A stretch of DNA of 9,022 nt, from positions 1-9,022 of the forward strand of contig CAADSR010000064.1 of the NCBI GenBank assembly GCA_900751685.1, written 5' to 3'. The notes beneath the pieces are model-generated. The model was not told the DNA's origin and ran no database searches. It worked only from the letters and a program-made list of their open reading frames with translations. Positions 1 through 6,198 of this stretch are shown piece by piece. Made by a program: the position numbers and the translations under genes. The DNA comes from Clostridia bacterium. GTDB lineage: Bacteria > Bacillota > Clostridia > UBA1381. The first letter of the stretch is position 1, and the number at the start of each line of letters is the position of its first letter.

Positions 1-752
1 TCCGGCAGGATGAATTTTTTCTTTTTGATCCGTGGCTGGGGCGTATGTACGGTCCTTTTGAACTCTGTGCCATACTTTGAGAAGCTGGTCCCCCGGATCT
101 TCAGGCTTGTGAGCATATCCGTGAGCCAGACCGGCATCGCCCGGCTGGTCTTGATCTCCATGAGCCAGGTGTCCGGGTCCAAAAGAGGCGTTCCAAAGTC
201 GCCTTGCTCTAAGCCTACCTGGGTGCGGCGGGTTCGGATGTTCGTATCAAATGAAATACGAAGGTCACAGTTCCCTTTTTCAAAGTATGCCAGGCGGTCA
301 TAAGCAATATAGACCTTTGGCTGAAGCTTATAGCAGTCCAGAAAATAAATGATCTCATTGAGAACCTGGCTGTTCATATACTCCTGCACCGGCGGGACCA
401 TCCCATCGTGGAGCAGACTGTAGGCCTCATCCAGCTGCAACGTGGTGCGGCGCTTGTTTACCAGCCCATAGTATTTTTTCTTGATCTCCAAATACACCTT
501 GGAATCCATTTCCGGGACTCCATAAGAACGCAGCCGCAGCTTCTCTTTATATTTGGGTTTGGATAGCGATTTGCGGATCAGCTGGTCATCGGCCGTGTCA
601 TAATAAATATTACTAATGGTATAGCACTGATGGTCTACATTATAGGCATCCGCCTCCATATGGCAGTCCATGACTTCAATTACTTTTTCAAAAGTCGCCT
701 GGTCCATCTTATACTTGTTTTCATAACGGTTGAATACTTCGATTGCCATCAT
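1..752 (-). CDS. VTC-domain polyphosphate polymerase-like protein (3' end outside window)
   Basis: The leftward frame is open from the ATG at 752-750 to the window edge, giving 250 codons with no stop, so the C-terminus is cut off. Visible motifs fit the VTC tunnel domain known from the yeast vacuolar transporter chaperone polyphosphate polymerase: RYENKY at residues 9-14, YYDTADD near 50, KLRLRSYG near 71, LEIKKK near 88, YIAYDR near 138 and LMEIKTSR near 195. These basic and acidic strands line the tunnel that binds ATP and polyphosphate in the family. No signal peptide or membrane segment is visible, so it should be cytosolic. AGGAG lies 7 bases before the ATG; a second ATG follows directly and could also serve. 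In related Clostridia such genes often sit beside DUF4956 and CotH genes, but the next gene is not in view. It diverges from the two-component operon and seems to share its regulator. Polymerase activity is inferred from the family. Confidence 0.85.
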   Translation of the reverse strand, partial: MMAIEVFNRYENKYKMDQATFEKVIEVMDCHMEADAYNVDHQCYTISNIYYDTADDQLIRKSLSKPKYKEKLRLRSYGVPEMDSKVYLEIKKKYYGLVNKRRTTLQLDEAYSLLHDGMVPPVQEYMNSQVLNEIIYFLDCYKLQPKVYIAYDRLAYFEKGNCDLRISFDTNIRTRRTQVGLEQGDFGTPLLDPDTWLMEIKTSRAMPVWLTDMLTSLKIRGTSFSKYGTEFKRTVHTPQPRIKKKKFILP

Positions 753-785
753 TCAAAACTCCTTTCATTGTTTGTTTCGTGATTC

Positions 786-817
786 ATTCTACCCCCTATT
801 CCTTAAACCAACCTTAA
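786..817 (-). promoter_or_regulatory. Promoter of the VTC gene with tandem TTAAG boxes
   Basis: Read on the minus strand, TTTAAGG occurs twice with an 11-base period (TTAAG at 817-813 and 806-802). Exactly 10 bases later comes a -10 box, TAGAAT (791-786). Transcription would start near 779, about 27 bases before the ATG. There is no good -35 hexamer; the downstream TTAAG box occupies that place. This is the layout of promoters activated by OmpR/PhoB-type regulators, which bind direct repeats one helical turn apart. The same layout is found on the other strand before the response regulator gene. Confidence 0.6.
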
Positions 818-839
818 AAAATCCAGCCATTTCAAATTG

Positions 840-856
840 TTCATAGAAATTTCATA
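840..856 (+). repeat. Tandem TTCATA direct repeat, 11-base period
   Basis: TTCATA occurs at 840-845 and again at 851-856, exactly 11 bases apart, just upstream of the TTAAG pair at 864-879. An 11-base period is typical of OmpR-family operators. It could be a second, weaker site for the adjacent response regulator or a site for another regulator of the same family. Confidence 0.4.
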
Positions 857-863
857 AAATCCG

Positions 864-895
864 TTAAGCTAAATTTAAGAAATGTATGATATAAT
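864..895 (+). promoter_or_regulatory. Promoter of the response regulator operon with tandem TTAAG boxes
   Basis: TTAAG occurs at 864-868 and 875-879, an 11-base period, followed after exactly 10 bases by a perfect -10 box TATAAT (890-895). No convincing -35 hexamer is present, which suits an activator-dependent promoter with the regulator bound at the -35 position. The start of transcription would be near 902, leaving a short leader before the ATG at 924. An upstream in-frame ATG at 882 lies ahead of the -10 box and so cannot be the start. The arrangement matches the VTC gene promoter base for base in spacing and suggests autoregulation. Confidence 0.65.
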
Positions 896-923
896 AGATC
901 CCATAAGAAAGGAAGTTTTTACA

Positions 924-1613
924 ATGCGGATTTTAGTCATCGAGGATGAGCAGCACCTAGCAGAAGCGCTGGCGCATCTTTTAAAAAAAAATAATTATAC
1001 AGTGGATAATGTTTATAACGGCGAGGACGGCCTTGATTTTGCCCTGAGCAGTATTTATGATGTGATCGTTCTGGACATCATGCTGCCAAAACTGGACGGG
1101 ATCAGCTTGCTGCGCCGCCTGCGGAGCAGCGGGAGCCAGGTCCCGGTCATTTTATTGACTGCCAAAGGGGAGCTTTCTGATAAGGTGCTTGGTTTGGACA
1201 GCGGCGCGGATGATTATCTTGCAAAGCCGTTTCAAACGGAAGAGCTGCTTGCCCGCATCCGCGCGCTGAGCCGGCGTAAGGGCGAGATCGTTGCAAACAA
1301 CACCTTATGCTGCGGGGACATTTCTTTAGACACCTCGAACCTGACCCTCTCCAGCAGCGGCCAGCAGATTAACCTGACCTTAAAGGAATTTGAGCTGCTG
1401 GAATTTTTGATGAGGCATCAGAATATGGTCTGTGCAAAAGAACAGATCATTGAAAAATTATGGGGGTTCGACTCCGAGGCGGAAGCCAACCATGTGGAGG
1501 TGTATATCTCCTTCCTGCGGAAAAAGCTGAGCTTTATCCATTCCCAGGTCAACATCAACACGGTGCGGGGGGTGGGTTACCGCCTGCACGCGGGAGGGCC
1601 TGAAGATGTTTAA
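924..1613 (+). CDS. OmpR/PhoB-family response regulator
   Basis: A 229-residue DNA-binding response regulator, the usual length for the family. The receiver domain (about 1-115) has the acidic pocket E7/D8, phospho-acceptor D51 in VLDIMLPKLDG, T79 in VILLTAK, Y98 and K101 in DDYLAKPF. The C-terminal winged helix (about 127-224) contains LTLKEFELLEFLM, the recognition region EANHVEVYISFLRKKL and the closing wing VRGVGYRL. The start at 924 has AAGGAAG 8 bases upstream; an in-frame ATG at 882 is upstream of the -10 box and was rejected. Its end overlaps the start of the kinase gene by 8 bases, so the two are co-transcribed and probably translationally coupled. It should be phosphorylated by that kinase and, from the tandem boxes on both sides of the control region, probably controls its own operon and the VTC gene. 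The inducing signal is unknown. Confidence 0.95.
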   Translation: MRILVIEDEQHLAEALAHLLKKNNYTVDNVYNGEDGLDFALSSIYDVIVLDIMLPKLDGISLLRRLRSSGSQVPVILLTAKGELSDKVLGLDSGADDYLAKPFQTEELLARIRALSRRKGEIVANNTLCCGDISLDTSNLTLSSSGQQINLTLKEFELLEFLMRHQNMVCAKEQIIEKLWGFDSEAEANHVEVYISFLRKKLSFIHSQVNINTVRGVGYRLHAGGPEDV

Positions 1614-2874
1614 AAAACTGCGTAATAAATTTATGCTGTTGAACCTGGTCATTATTTCAGCGCTGCTTTTAATCTCCTTTGTCGTTATTTATTTGATCAC
1701 TTATGAAAATATCGACCGCGCGATCGGGGAAAACCTGCAGCGCTCCGCCGGCATGAGCATGGGGCTTGCAAAAAACCGCCAATCCGACCAGCTCCCGCCG
1801 TTTCATCCGCCGGAGGACAAAAACGCGCCCAACTATGCCCGCACCTTCTCCGTAGAGCTGGACGAAAATAAGCAGATCTCCAAGGTCAATTCCATGCTTT
1901 GGTATGAGGATGCTTTTTACACCCAGCTCACAGAGGCCGCTGTAAAAAAAGGCGGGTCCGAAGGGACGCTCCATCTTCAGGAAAGCGGGACCTGGGCATA
2001 CCGGTTCATTTACCGCTCCGACGGGCTTCAAGTTTTAGCTTTTATGGACATCGCTTCGGAGCTGGTGATCCTGCGTAATCTGATCGTGACATTTTTATTG
2101 GTCGCATTGATCTCAATGGGGATCATTTTCCTTATCAGCTTATTCTTTGCCAACCGTGCGATCGCGCCACTTGAGGAAGCCTGGGAAAAGCAGCGCCGCT
2201 TTGTGGCGGACGCGTCCCACGAGCTAAAAACCCCATTGACCACCATTAACACCAATGTGGATGTACTGCTCTCCCACCAAGACCATACGATCGGGGAGGA
2301 AGCGAAGTGGCTGGGTTATATCCAAAGCGAAGCCCAGCGCATGACGAAGCTGACCAACGAGCTGCTCTATCTGGCAAAGGTAGACGCCAGCGAAAACACC
2401 ATGCTCTACAGCCGGACTTGCTTCTCAGATCTGGCAGAGTCCATCCTCCTGACCATGGAAGCGGTCATTTATGAGAAGGACATTGCGCTGGATTATCATA
2501 TTGCCCCGCAGGTCTTTGTCTACGGCAATGGGGAACAGCTCAAGCAGCTTGTGATGATTTTGCTGGACAATGCCATCAAATATACGCCGAACCAGGGACG
2601 GATTAGCCTGAACCTGACAACAGAACCCGGCTTTGCCCAGCTCCAGGTCCGAAATACAGGCGAAGGGATCAAAAAAGAGGATATGGAGCACATTTTTGAC
2701 CGGTTCTACCGGGCAGACCAGTCCCGCGCCAGAGAAAGCGGGGGGCATGGGCTGGGCTTATCCATCGCCCATGCGATCGTTCACGAGCACAAGGGGAAAA
2801 TCAAAGTAGACAGCGCCCTGGGACAATGGACCTGTTTCAAGGCGGAGATCCCGCTGTCAAAGGAGGACGCATGA
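1606..2874 (+). CDS. Membrane sensor histidine kinase
   Basis: A 422-residue orthodox sensor kinase, partner of the regulator just upstream. Two membrane helices (about 10-33 and 158-182) enclose an extracytoplasmic sensor region of about 120 residues that I cannot assign to a named domain; it contains a proline-rich PPFHPP stretch. The linker after the second helix (NRAIAPLEEAWEKQRRF) is short, a reduced HAMP at most. The kinase core is complete: H-box FVADASHELKTPL with phospho-acceptor H205, N-box LLDNAIKYT with N322, F-box FDRFYRAD, and G-box GHGLGLSIA at 380-388. GGGAGGG precedes the ATG, which lies inside the regulator's last codons. The stop codon overlaps the start of the lipoprotein gene in ATGA, so all three products should be made together. 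It phosphorylates the response regulator in response to an external or envelope signal; the ligand cannot be read from the sequence. Confidence 0.95.
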   Translation: MFKKLRNKFMLLNLVIISALLLISFVVIYLITYENIDRAIGENLQRSAGMSMGLAKNRQSDQLPPFHPPEDKNAPNYARTFSVELDENKQISKVNSMLWYEDAFYTQLTEAAVKKGGSEGTLHLQESGTWAYRFIYRSDGLQVLAFMDIASELVILRNLIVTFLLVALISMGIIFLISLFFANRAIAPLEEAWEKQRRFVADASHELKTPLTTINTNVDVLLSHQDHTIGEEAKWLGYIQSEAQRMTKLTNELLYLAKVDASENTMLYSRTCFSDLAESILLTMEAVIYEKDIALDYHIAPQVFVYGNGEQLKQLVMILLDNAIKYTPNQGRISLNLTTEPGFAQLQVRNTGEGIKKEDMEHIFDRFYRADQSRARESGGHGLGLSIAHAIVHEHKGKIKVDSALGQWTCFKAEIPLSKEDA

Positions 2875-3674
2875 GAAAATTTATAATATGGCTGGGTGTT
2901 GTTTTCTCCATTTTATTTTTATGTTCCTGCACCCCCAAAGACGCCCTTACGGTGACAACGCTGGACGTAGGGAAAGGGGACTGCATTTTGATCACGGTAA
3001 AAGACAGCGCCATGCTGGTCGACACCGGGTATGAGGATACGGTGGATACGGTACTCGAAGCGCTGGAGCAAAAAAAGATCACCTCCCTGGATTATTTGAT
3101 CATCACGCATTTTGACCGTGACCATGTGGGGGGCGCTGCCGAACTATTAAAACAGATTCCTGTAGACGAGATCATCACGCCGGATTACAAGGAAAACAGT
3201 GACGAATATGACGCATTCAAGAAAGAAGCAAAGACAAAAACATGGACGAAACTAACTTCCAGCCGTGAGATCATGCTGGATACGGCTATTTTACAGATCG
3301 CCCCGCCGCAAAAGGAAGAATATGACCAGGACAATGACTATTCCCTTGTCCTTCGTCTGACCCATGGCCAGAACACCTTTCTTTTTGCCGGAGACGCAGA
3401 AGAGGAGCGCATCCAGGAGCTTTTGTCAGAAGGGGACCTTTCCGCCACTTATTTAAAAGTCCCCCACCACGGCAGGCCGGAAGAGAGCAGCGCCGCCTTT
3501 TTTGAAGCGGTCCAACCGCAATTTGCTGTAATTACTTGTGCTGCCGACAGCCCCGCCCCGGAAGAGTTGGCAGAGACTACCACGCTTCTTGAAAACCTGG
3601 GATGCCGCGTTTATTCCACGAAAAACGGCACGGTCACGGCGCAAAGCAACGGGGAAACGATCAAAATAAAATGA
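2871..3674 (+). CDS. ComEC-like metallo-beta-lactamase-fold lipoprotein
   Basis: A 267-residue exported protein. The N-terminus (RKFIIWLGVVFSILFLCSC) is a lipoprotein signal with probable lipidated C20, so the enzyme should be anchored outside the cytoplasmic membrane. The mature part is a metallo-beta-lactamase fold of the ComEC/Rec2 type: LDVGKGDC near 31, LVDTG near 48, metal motif THFDRDHVGG with H80, D82, D84 and H85, FAGDAEEE with D175, and VPHHG with H199/H200. In this family the fold carries hydrolase or phosphodiesterase/nuclease activity; the substrate here is unknown. AAGGAGG lies 4 bases before the ATG, whose ATGA overlaps the kinase stop; a longer in-frame start at 2826 would remove the N-terminal position of the signal peptide and is rejected. 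Tight coupling to the kinase suggests that its activity or product may feed the sensor, an inference from context. A terminator follows immediately. Confidence 0.88.
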   Translation: MRKFIIWLGVVFSILFLCSCTPKDALTVTTLDVGKGDCILITVKDSAMLVDTGYEDTVDTVLEALEQKKITSLDYLIITHFDRDHVGGAAELLKQIPVDEIITPDYKENSDEYDAFKKEAKTKTWTKLTSSREIMLDTAILQIAPPQKEEYDQDNDYSLVLRLTHGQNTFLFAGDAEEERIQELLSEGDLSATYLKVPHHGRPEESSAAFFEAVQPQFAVITCAADSPAPEELAETTTLLENLGCRVYSTKNGTVTAQSNGETIKIK

Positions 3675-3682
3675 ACGGCCAA

Positions 3683-3731
3683 AAAAAGCAGGGCTGCCGC
3701 AGTATTGAAAACTGCGGCAGCCCTGCTTTTT
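3683..3731. terminator. Strong hairpin terminator after the MBL gene
   Basis: A perfect 15-base stem (3688-3702 with 3712-3726) around a 9-base loop is extended by A/T pairs on both sides: seven A before the left arm and five T after the right arm. It ends the regulator-kinase-lipoprotein operon only 8 bases after its stop codon. The A tract could let it act in the opposite direction too, but no leftward gene reaches it. Confidence 0.92.
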
Positions 3732-3772
3732 GCCGGAAAATATCCATTTAAAATAAGAATCATTTGTTTTCC

Positions 3773-3802
3773 TTGTCCAGATGCTGCTTTTTATGGTATA
3801 AT
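3773..3802 (+). promoter_or_regulatory. ppa: Sigma-A-type promoter of the pyrophosphatase gene, extended -10
   Basis: A -35-like TTGTCC (3773-3778) and a perfect TATAAT (3797-3802) are separated by 18 bases. A TGG directly before the -10 forms an extended -10 element. Transcription would start near 3809, just ahead of AAAGGAGG (3817-3824). The promoter lies between the preceding terminator and the TTG start, so it serves this gene alone. Confidence 0.7.
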
Positions 3803-3832
3803 AAGCTTATCATAACAAAGGAGGCGGATATA

Positions 3833-4363
3833 TTGTCAAATATTTGGCACGATATTAACCCAAAACGAATCTCCCCGGAGGATTTCATTGCCGTGATCGA
3901 AATTCCAAAGGGTGGAAAAAACAAATATGAGATGGACAAGGACACAGGGATGCTCCTGCTGGACCGTGTCCTCTACACCTCGACCCATTACCCGGCAAAC
4001 TACGGTTTTATCCCCCGCACCTACGCAGCGGACAATGACCCGCTGGATGTGTTGGTCCTTTGCCAGGAATGCATTGTGCCCATGACGCTGGTGCGGTGTT
4101 ACCCGATCGGTGTCCTTAAAATGGTGGACAATGAGCAGATCGACGAAAAAATCATTGCGATCCCATTCAAGGACCCATCCCTGACCAATTACAATGATAT
4201 TTCCGAATTGCCAGCCCATACCTTTGACGAGATATCGCATTTTTTCCGGGTGTATAAATCCTTAGAGGGCAAAGAGACCGTAGTCAATGAAGTCCTGGGC
4301 CGTGATGCGGCAAAAGAGATCATTGCTGAATGTATTGCAAGTTATAAAGATACATATTGCTAA
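3833..4363 (+). CDS. ppa: Inorganic pyrophosphatase, family I
   Basis: Hydrolyses pyrophosphate to two phosphates in the cytosol, pulling nucleic acid, protein and lipid synthesis forward. The 176-residue length is normal for the soluble bacterial family I enzyme. Active-site signatures are clear: E23 in AVIEIPKG, K31 and Y32 in KNKYE, HYPANYGFIP at 52-61, the metal-binding core DNDPLDVLV with D67, D69 and D72, further acidic residues in PFKDPSLTNYND, and RVYKSLEGKE near the end. The start is TTG at 3833, chosen because AAAGGAGG lies 8 bases upstream and the protein then begins SNIWHDINP at the expected place. The ATG at 3764 lies upstream of the promoter and would add 23 unrelated residues. 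It is transcribed alone from its own promoter and ends at its own terminator. The phosphate theme shared with the VTC gene may be coincidence. Confidence 0.95.
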   Translation: MSNIWHDINPKRISPEDFIAVIEIPKGGKNKYEMDKDTGMLLLDRVLYTSTHYPANYGFIPRTYAADNDPLDVLVLCQECIVPMTLVRCYPIGVLKMVDNEQIDEKIIAIPFKDPSLTNYNDISELPAHTFDEISHFFRVYKSLEGKETVVNEVLGRDAAKEIIAECIASYKDTYC

Positions 4364-4370
4364 AATTTTT

Positions 4371-4407
4371 ATATGCAGGCCAAATTTGATTGGCCTGCAT
4401 ATTTTTT
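4371..4407 (+). terminator. Terminator of the pyrophosphatase gene
   Basis: A perfect 13-base stem (4371-4383 with 4390-4402) with the 6-base loop ATTTGA is followed by six T (4402-4407). It begins 7 bases after the stop codon and has the standard form of an intrinsic terminator. Confidence 0.92.
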
Positions 4408-4408
4408 G

Positions 4409-4487
4409 ATTTTGATCCGGTCCCCGCACGGGACATCTGGGGTAACGGCGGGATGAGAGCATCCCGCCCTACGTTTCAATTTTGATC
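4409..4487. repeat. Small double-hairpin GC-rich element flanked by 9-base direct repeats
   Basis: ATTTTGATC occurs at 4409-4417 and again at 4479-4487. Between the copies is GC-rich DNA with two hairpins: GTCCC/GGGAC (4420-4424 with 4430-4434, 5-base loop) and a perfect 9-base stem GGCGGGATG/CATCCCGCC (4447-4455 with 4460-4468, loop AGAG). It lacks a T tract. The second hairpin could still stop leftward transcripts of the helix-turn-helix gene, whose stop lies at 4476-4478. It resembles the short GC-rich intergenic repeats common in gut Clostridia and may be a non-autonomous inserted element; that origin is inferred from structure only. Confidence 0.5.
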
Positions 4488-5141
4488 GGACTGGCTTATT
4501 TTTTTGATTAGTGCATCGTAGCGTTTTTTGGGGGCTTTATAGGTTTCAAAATAATGATCACGCAGAGCCATCCTTTCTTCATAGCTTTCCATCCTGCTCC
4601 CTAATTCCTTGAGCATGACTAATACCTTTTGATGATAAAATCTTTCATAAATATCCCGTGCTTTAGCGGGAGTCATGCAGAGCTTTTTTGCAATAGCTAT
4701 GTAGGATGCTTTCTCTTTCTCCCTCATTCTAACAACACAGTCAATCGTTTCTTTTCTCAATCCAGGCTGGAAAGGCGGCATATTTCTTATAAATTCCTTG
4801 GGCATTCCCGGCTCTCCCGCCCGGTACTCTATTAAAATATCCCGGTACTTTTTTTCTAAATAGGCGGTAGCATATGTTAGGTCTCGATACCATTCGTTAG
4901 CATCATTAAATATTTTTCTGACCTGTTCTGTATCTTTCTGCCCAAACACTATTGATATGTGACGAATATACAAGCACATTTGTTTCCTTTTTATGTGATG
5001 GTATATTTGCTGGACTCTAGCAATAGATAGATCATACTCTTTTGCAATCATACTAAGTGTCTCGCCGCATTGGTCACGAAGCAACATGATCTCATATGCC
5101 CGTTCATTCTCTTTTAAACTACTATATAGATAGTCTTTCAT
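4476..5141 (-). CDS. Unknown protein with two sigma-region-4-like helix-turn-helix segments
   Basis: A leftward 221-residue protein that I cannot assign to a named family. Residues 23-53 (CGETLSMIAKEYDLSIARVQQIY) have the spacing of a sigma factor region 4 helix-turn-helix, and residues about 129-172 (YIAIAKKLCMTPAKARDIYERF) look like a second copy. No region 2 of a sigma factor, no signal peptide and no membrane segment are present, so it is probably a cytosolic DNA-binding protein rather than a full sigma factor. ATG 5141 is favoured because GGTGA lies 6 bases upstream; GTG at 5144 directly before it is possible. A likely promoter with an extended -10 is at 5173-5181. Its DNA is visibly more AT-rich than the regulator operon to the left, which may mean transfer. 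Function and target genes are unknown. Confidence 0.75.
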   Translation of the reverse strand: MKDYLYSSLKENERAYEIMLLRDQCGETLSMIAKEYDLSIARVQQIYHHIKRKQMCLYIRHISIVFGQKDTEQVRKIFNDANEWYRDLTYATAYLEKKYRDILIEYRAGEPGMPKEFIRNMPPFQPGLRKETIDCVVRMREKEKASYIAIAKKLCMTPAKARDIYERFYHQKVLVMLKELGSRMESYEERMALRDHYFETYKAPKKRYDALIKKISQSDQN

Positions 5142-5172
5142 CACAAATCACCCATTCTTCTCTTTTATTTAT

Positions 5173-5181
5173 ATTCTACCA
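5173..5181 (-). promoter_or_regulatory. Extended -10 promoter element of the helix-turn-helix gene
   Basis: Read on the minus strand, TGG is followed by TAGAAT (5178-5173), an extended -10 element that would start transcription about 25 bases before the ATG. No good -35 hexamer is seen at the expected distance, so this call rests on the -10 alone. Confidence 0.4.
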
Positions 5182-5277
5182 TAAATTTTTGGTTTTTTTA
5201 CCCGAATATGAGATAATGTCTACCCGTATTACGCATATAGATTTTCCGTGATAAAACTAGTTTTAGACATAAGTTGT

Positions 5278-5306
5278 TTGACATTTTGATGGACATCTAT
5301 TAAAAT
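5278..5306 (+). promoter_or_regulatory. Sigma-A promoter of the GNAT gene
   Basis: A perfect -35 box TTGACA (5278-5283) and -10 box TAAAAT (5301-5306) are separated by the ideal 17 bases. Transcription would start near 5313, giving a leader of about 50 bases before the ATG at 5364. I see no riboswitch-like structure in that leader. Confidence 0.75.
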
Positions 5307-5363
5307 AAAAGAAAAAAGTTGAACGGGAGATTATTTATATAATCGGTGAAAGAGGATGTATCT

Positions 5364-5816
5364 ATGGAAATAAAGGTCATTGAAGAAAACAAAAAAGATT
5401 TTCTTGATCTATTGCTTTTGGCAGACGAGCAAGAGGATATGATCGATAAATATTTAGACAGGGGAAAGCTGTTTGCATTATATGACGGCGGCTTAAAAAG
5501 TATTTGCGTTGTAACGGACGAAGGAAACGGCAGTTATGAACTACAAAACCTGGCCACTTACGAACAATTTCAAGGCAAAGGATATGGAAAGAGTTTAGTC
5601 CGCCATATACGGGACTATTACAAAGGCAAGGGCACAACGATGCTTGTCGGCACTGGGGACGTCCCCTGGATCCTCTCGTTTTATGAGGGCTGCGGATTTG
5701 TTTATTCGCACCGGCTCAAAAATTATTTTTTAGACCATTATGATGAACCCATGTTTGAAGAGGGGGTCCAGTTAAAAGACAAAGTTTATCTTAAAATGGA
5801 TCTCGTCACTATATAA
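5364..5816 (+). CDS. GNAT-family N-acetyltransferase
   Basis: A 150-residue cytosolic protein of the GCN5-related acetyltransferase superfamily, which moves an acetyl group from acetyl-CoA to an amine. The acetyl-CoA binding motif A is QGKGYGKSL at 70-78, preceded by the strand YELQNLATY (58-66) and followed by a helix; motif B is FYEGCGF at 106-112. The length is typical of single-domain members. ATG 5364 is chosen because AGAGG lies 8 bases upstream; a GTG at 5346 in the same frame has no suitably placed ribosome binding site. It has its own strong promoter and ends only 26 bases from the convergent membrane protein gene, with no terminator seen between them. The substrate cannot be told from sequence: small molecule, peptide or antibiotic are all possible in this family. 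Confidence 0.85.
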   Translation: MEIKVIEENKKDFLDLLLLADEQEDMIDKYLDRGKLFALYDGGLKSICVVTDEGNGSYELQNLATYEQFQGKGYGKSLVRHIRDYYKGKGTTMLVGTGDVPWILSFYEGCGFVYSHRLKNYFLDHYDEPMFEEGVQLKDKVYLKMDLVTI

Positions 5817-5842
5817 GCATTTTTCGCAGCACTGCCTGACAC

Positions 5843-6148
5843 CTATTTATCGTCTCCTTTATTACATAAATAAGCAGCGGTATTGAGTGCAACAGTAACG
5901 GTAACAAGAATAACGGCTACAACACAGACCGCACCGACCGTATCCATAATCGCGCTAAAGTCTTTAATATTCACCCTGTGCCTTATTTCAAACAATTGAA
6001 ACACCAGGGCAACGGCGCAGGAAGTGAAGCTATAAATTGAAAAGCTTTTTTGTTTACGTCCTTTGTAGCACCGGCACACTGCAAGTATTGGTATCAGCCA
6101 TGATACCACCCCCAGAACAAGGCTGCCTAAATTAAAAAAACCACTCAT
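5843..6148 (-). CDS. Small three-helix membrane protein, function unknown
   Basis: A leftward protein of 101 residues with three predicted membrane helices (about 5-25, 38-55 and 70-95). A basic loop (CYKGRKQK) follows the first helix, and a short linker (RHRVNIKDFSAIMDT) lies between the second and third. The opening FFNLGSLVLGVVSW followed by P20 resembles small uncharacterised membrane proteins common in Lachnospiraceae; I know of no assigned function. It has a strong ribosome binding site, AAGGAGG, 6 bases before the ATG. It points away from the methyltransferase gene and toward the GNAT gene. A perfect minus-strand -10 box lies inside an inverted repeat in the divergent region, suggesting repression. 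Confidence 0.75.
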   Translation of the reverse strand: MSGFFNLGSLVLGVVSWLIPILAVCRCYKGRKQKSFSIYSFTSCAVALVFQLFEIRHRVNIKDFSAIMDTVGAVCVVAVILVTVTVALNTAAYLCNKGDDK

Positions 6149-6198
6149 TCCTTTCCTCCTTTTCGTAACATATAAAAATCATCAAAAAGATATGCCCA

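Noticed and set aside
10..303. Rightward 97-codon frame over the VTC gene
   Set aside because: It lies wholly inside the leftward VTC frame, whose motifs are clear, and has no ribosome binding site.
882..923. Upstream ATG extending the response regulator by 14 residues
   Set aside because: The ATG lies ahead of the -10 box TATAAT (890-895), and the extension is unlike receiver domains; ATG 924 has its own ribosome binding site.
3836..4240. Leftward 134-codon frame opposite the pyrophosphatase
   Set aside because: It is antisense to a well-conserved enzyme gene, has no start signals and shows no recognisable protein features.
4262..4462. Leftward 66-codon frame across the pyrophosphatase end, terminator and hairpin element
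   Set aside because: It runs through two hairpins and the end of a real gene, with no ribosome binding site and no family resemblance.
4473..4480. GTTTCAAT as the end of a second, reversed CRISPR-like repeat
   Set aside because: Only the 8-base end matches; the adjoining hairpin has a different sequence and size from the I-C-like repeat at 8554.
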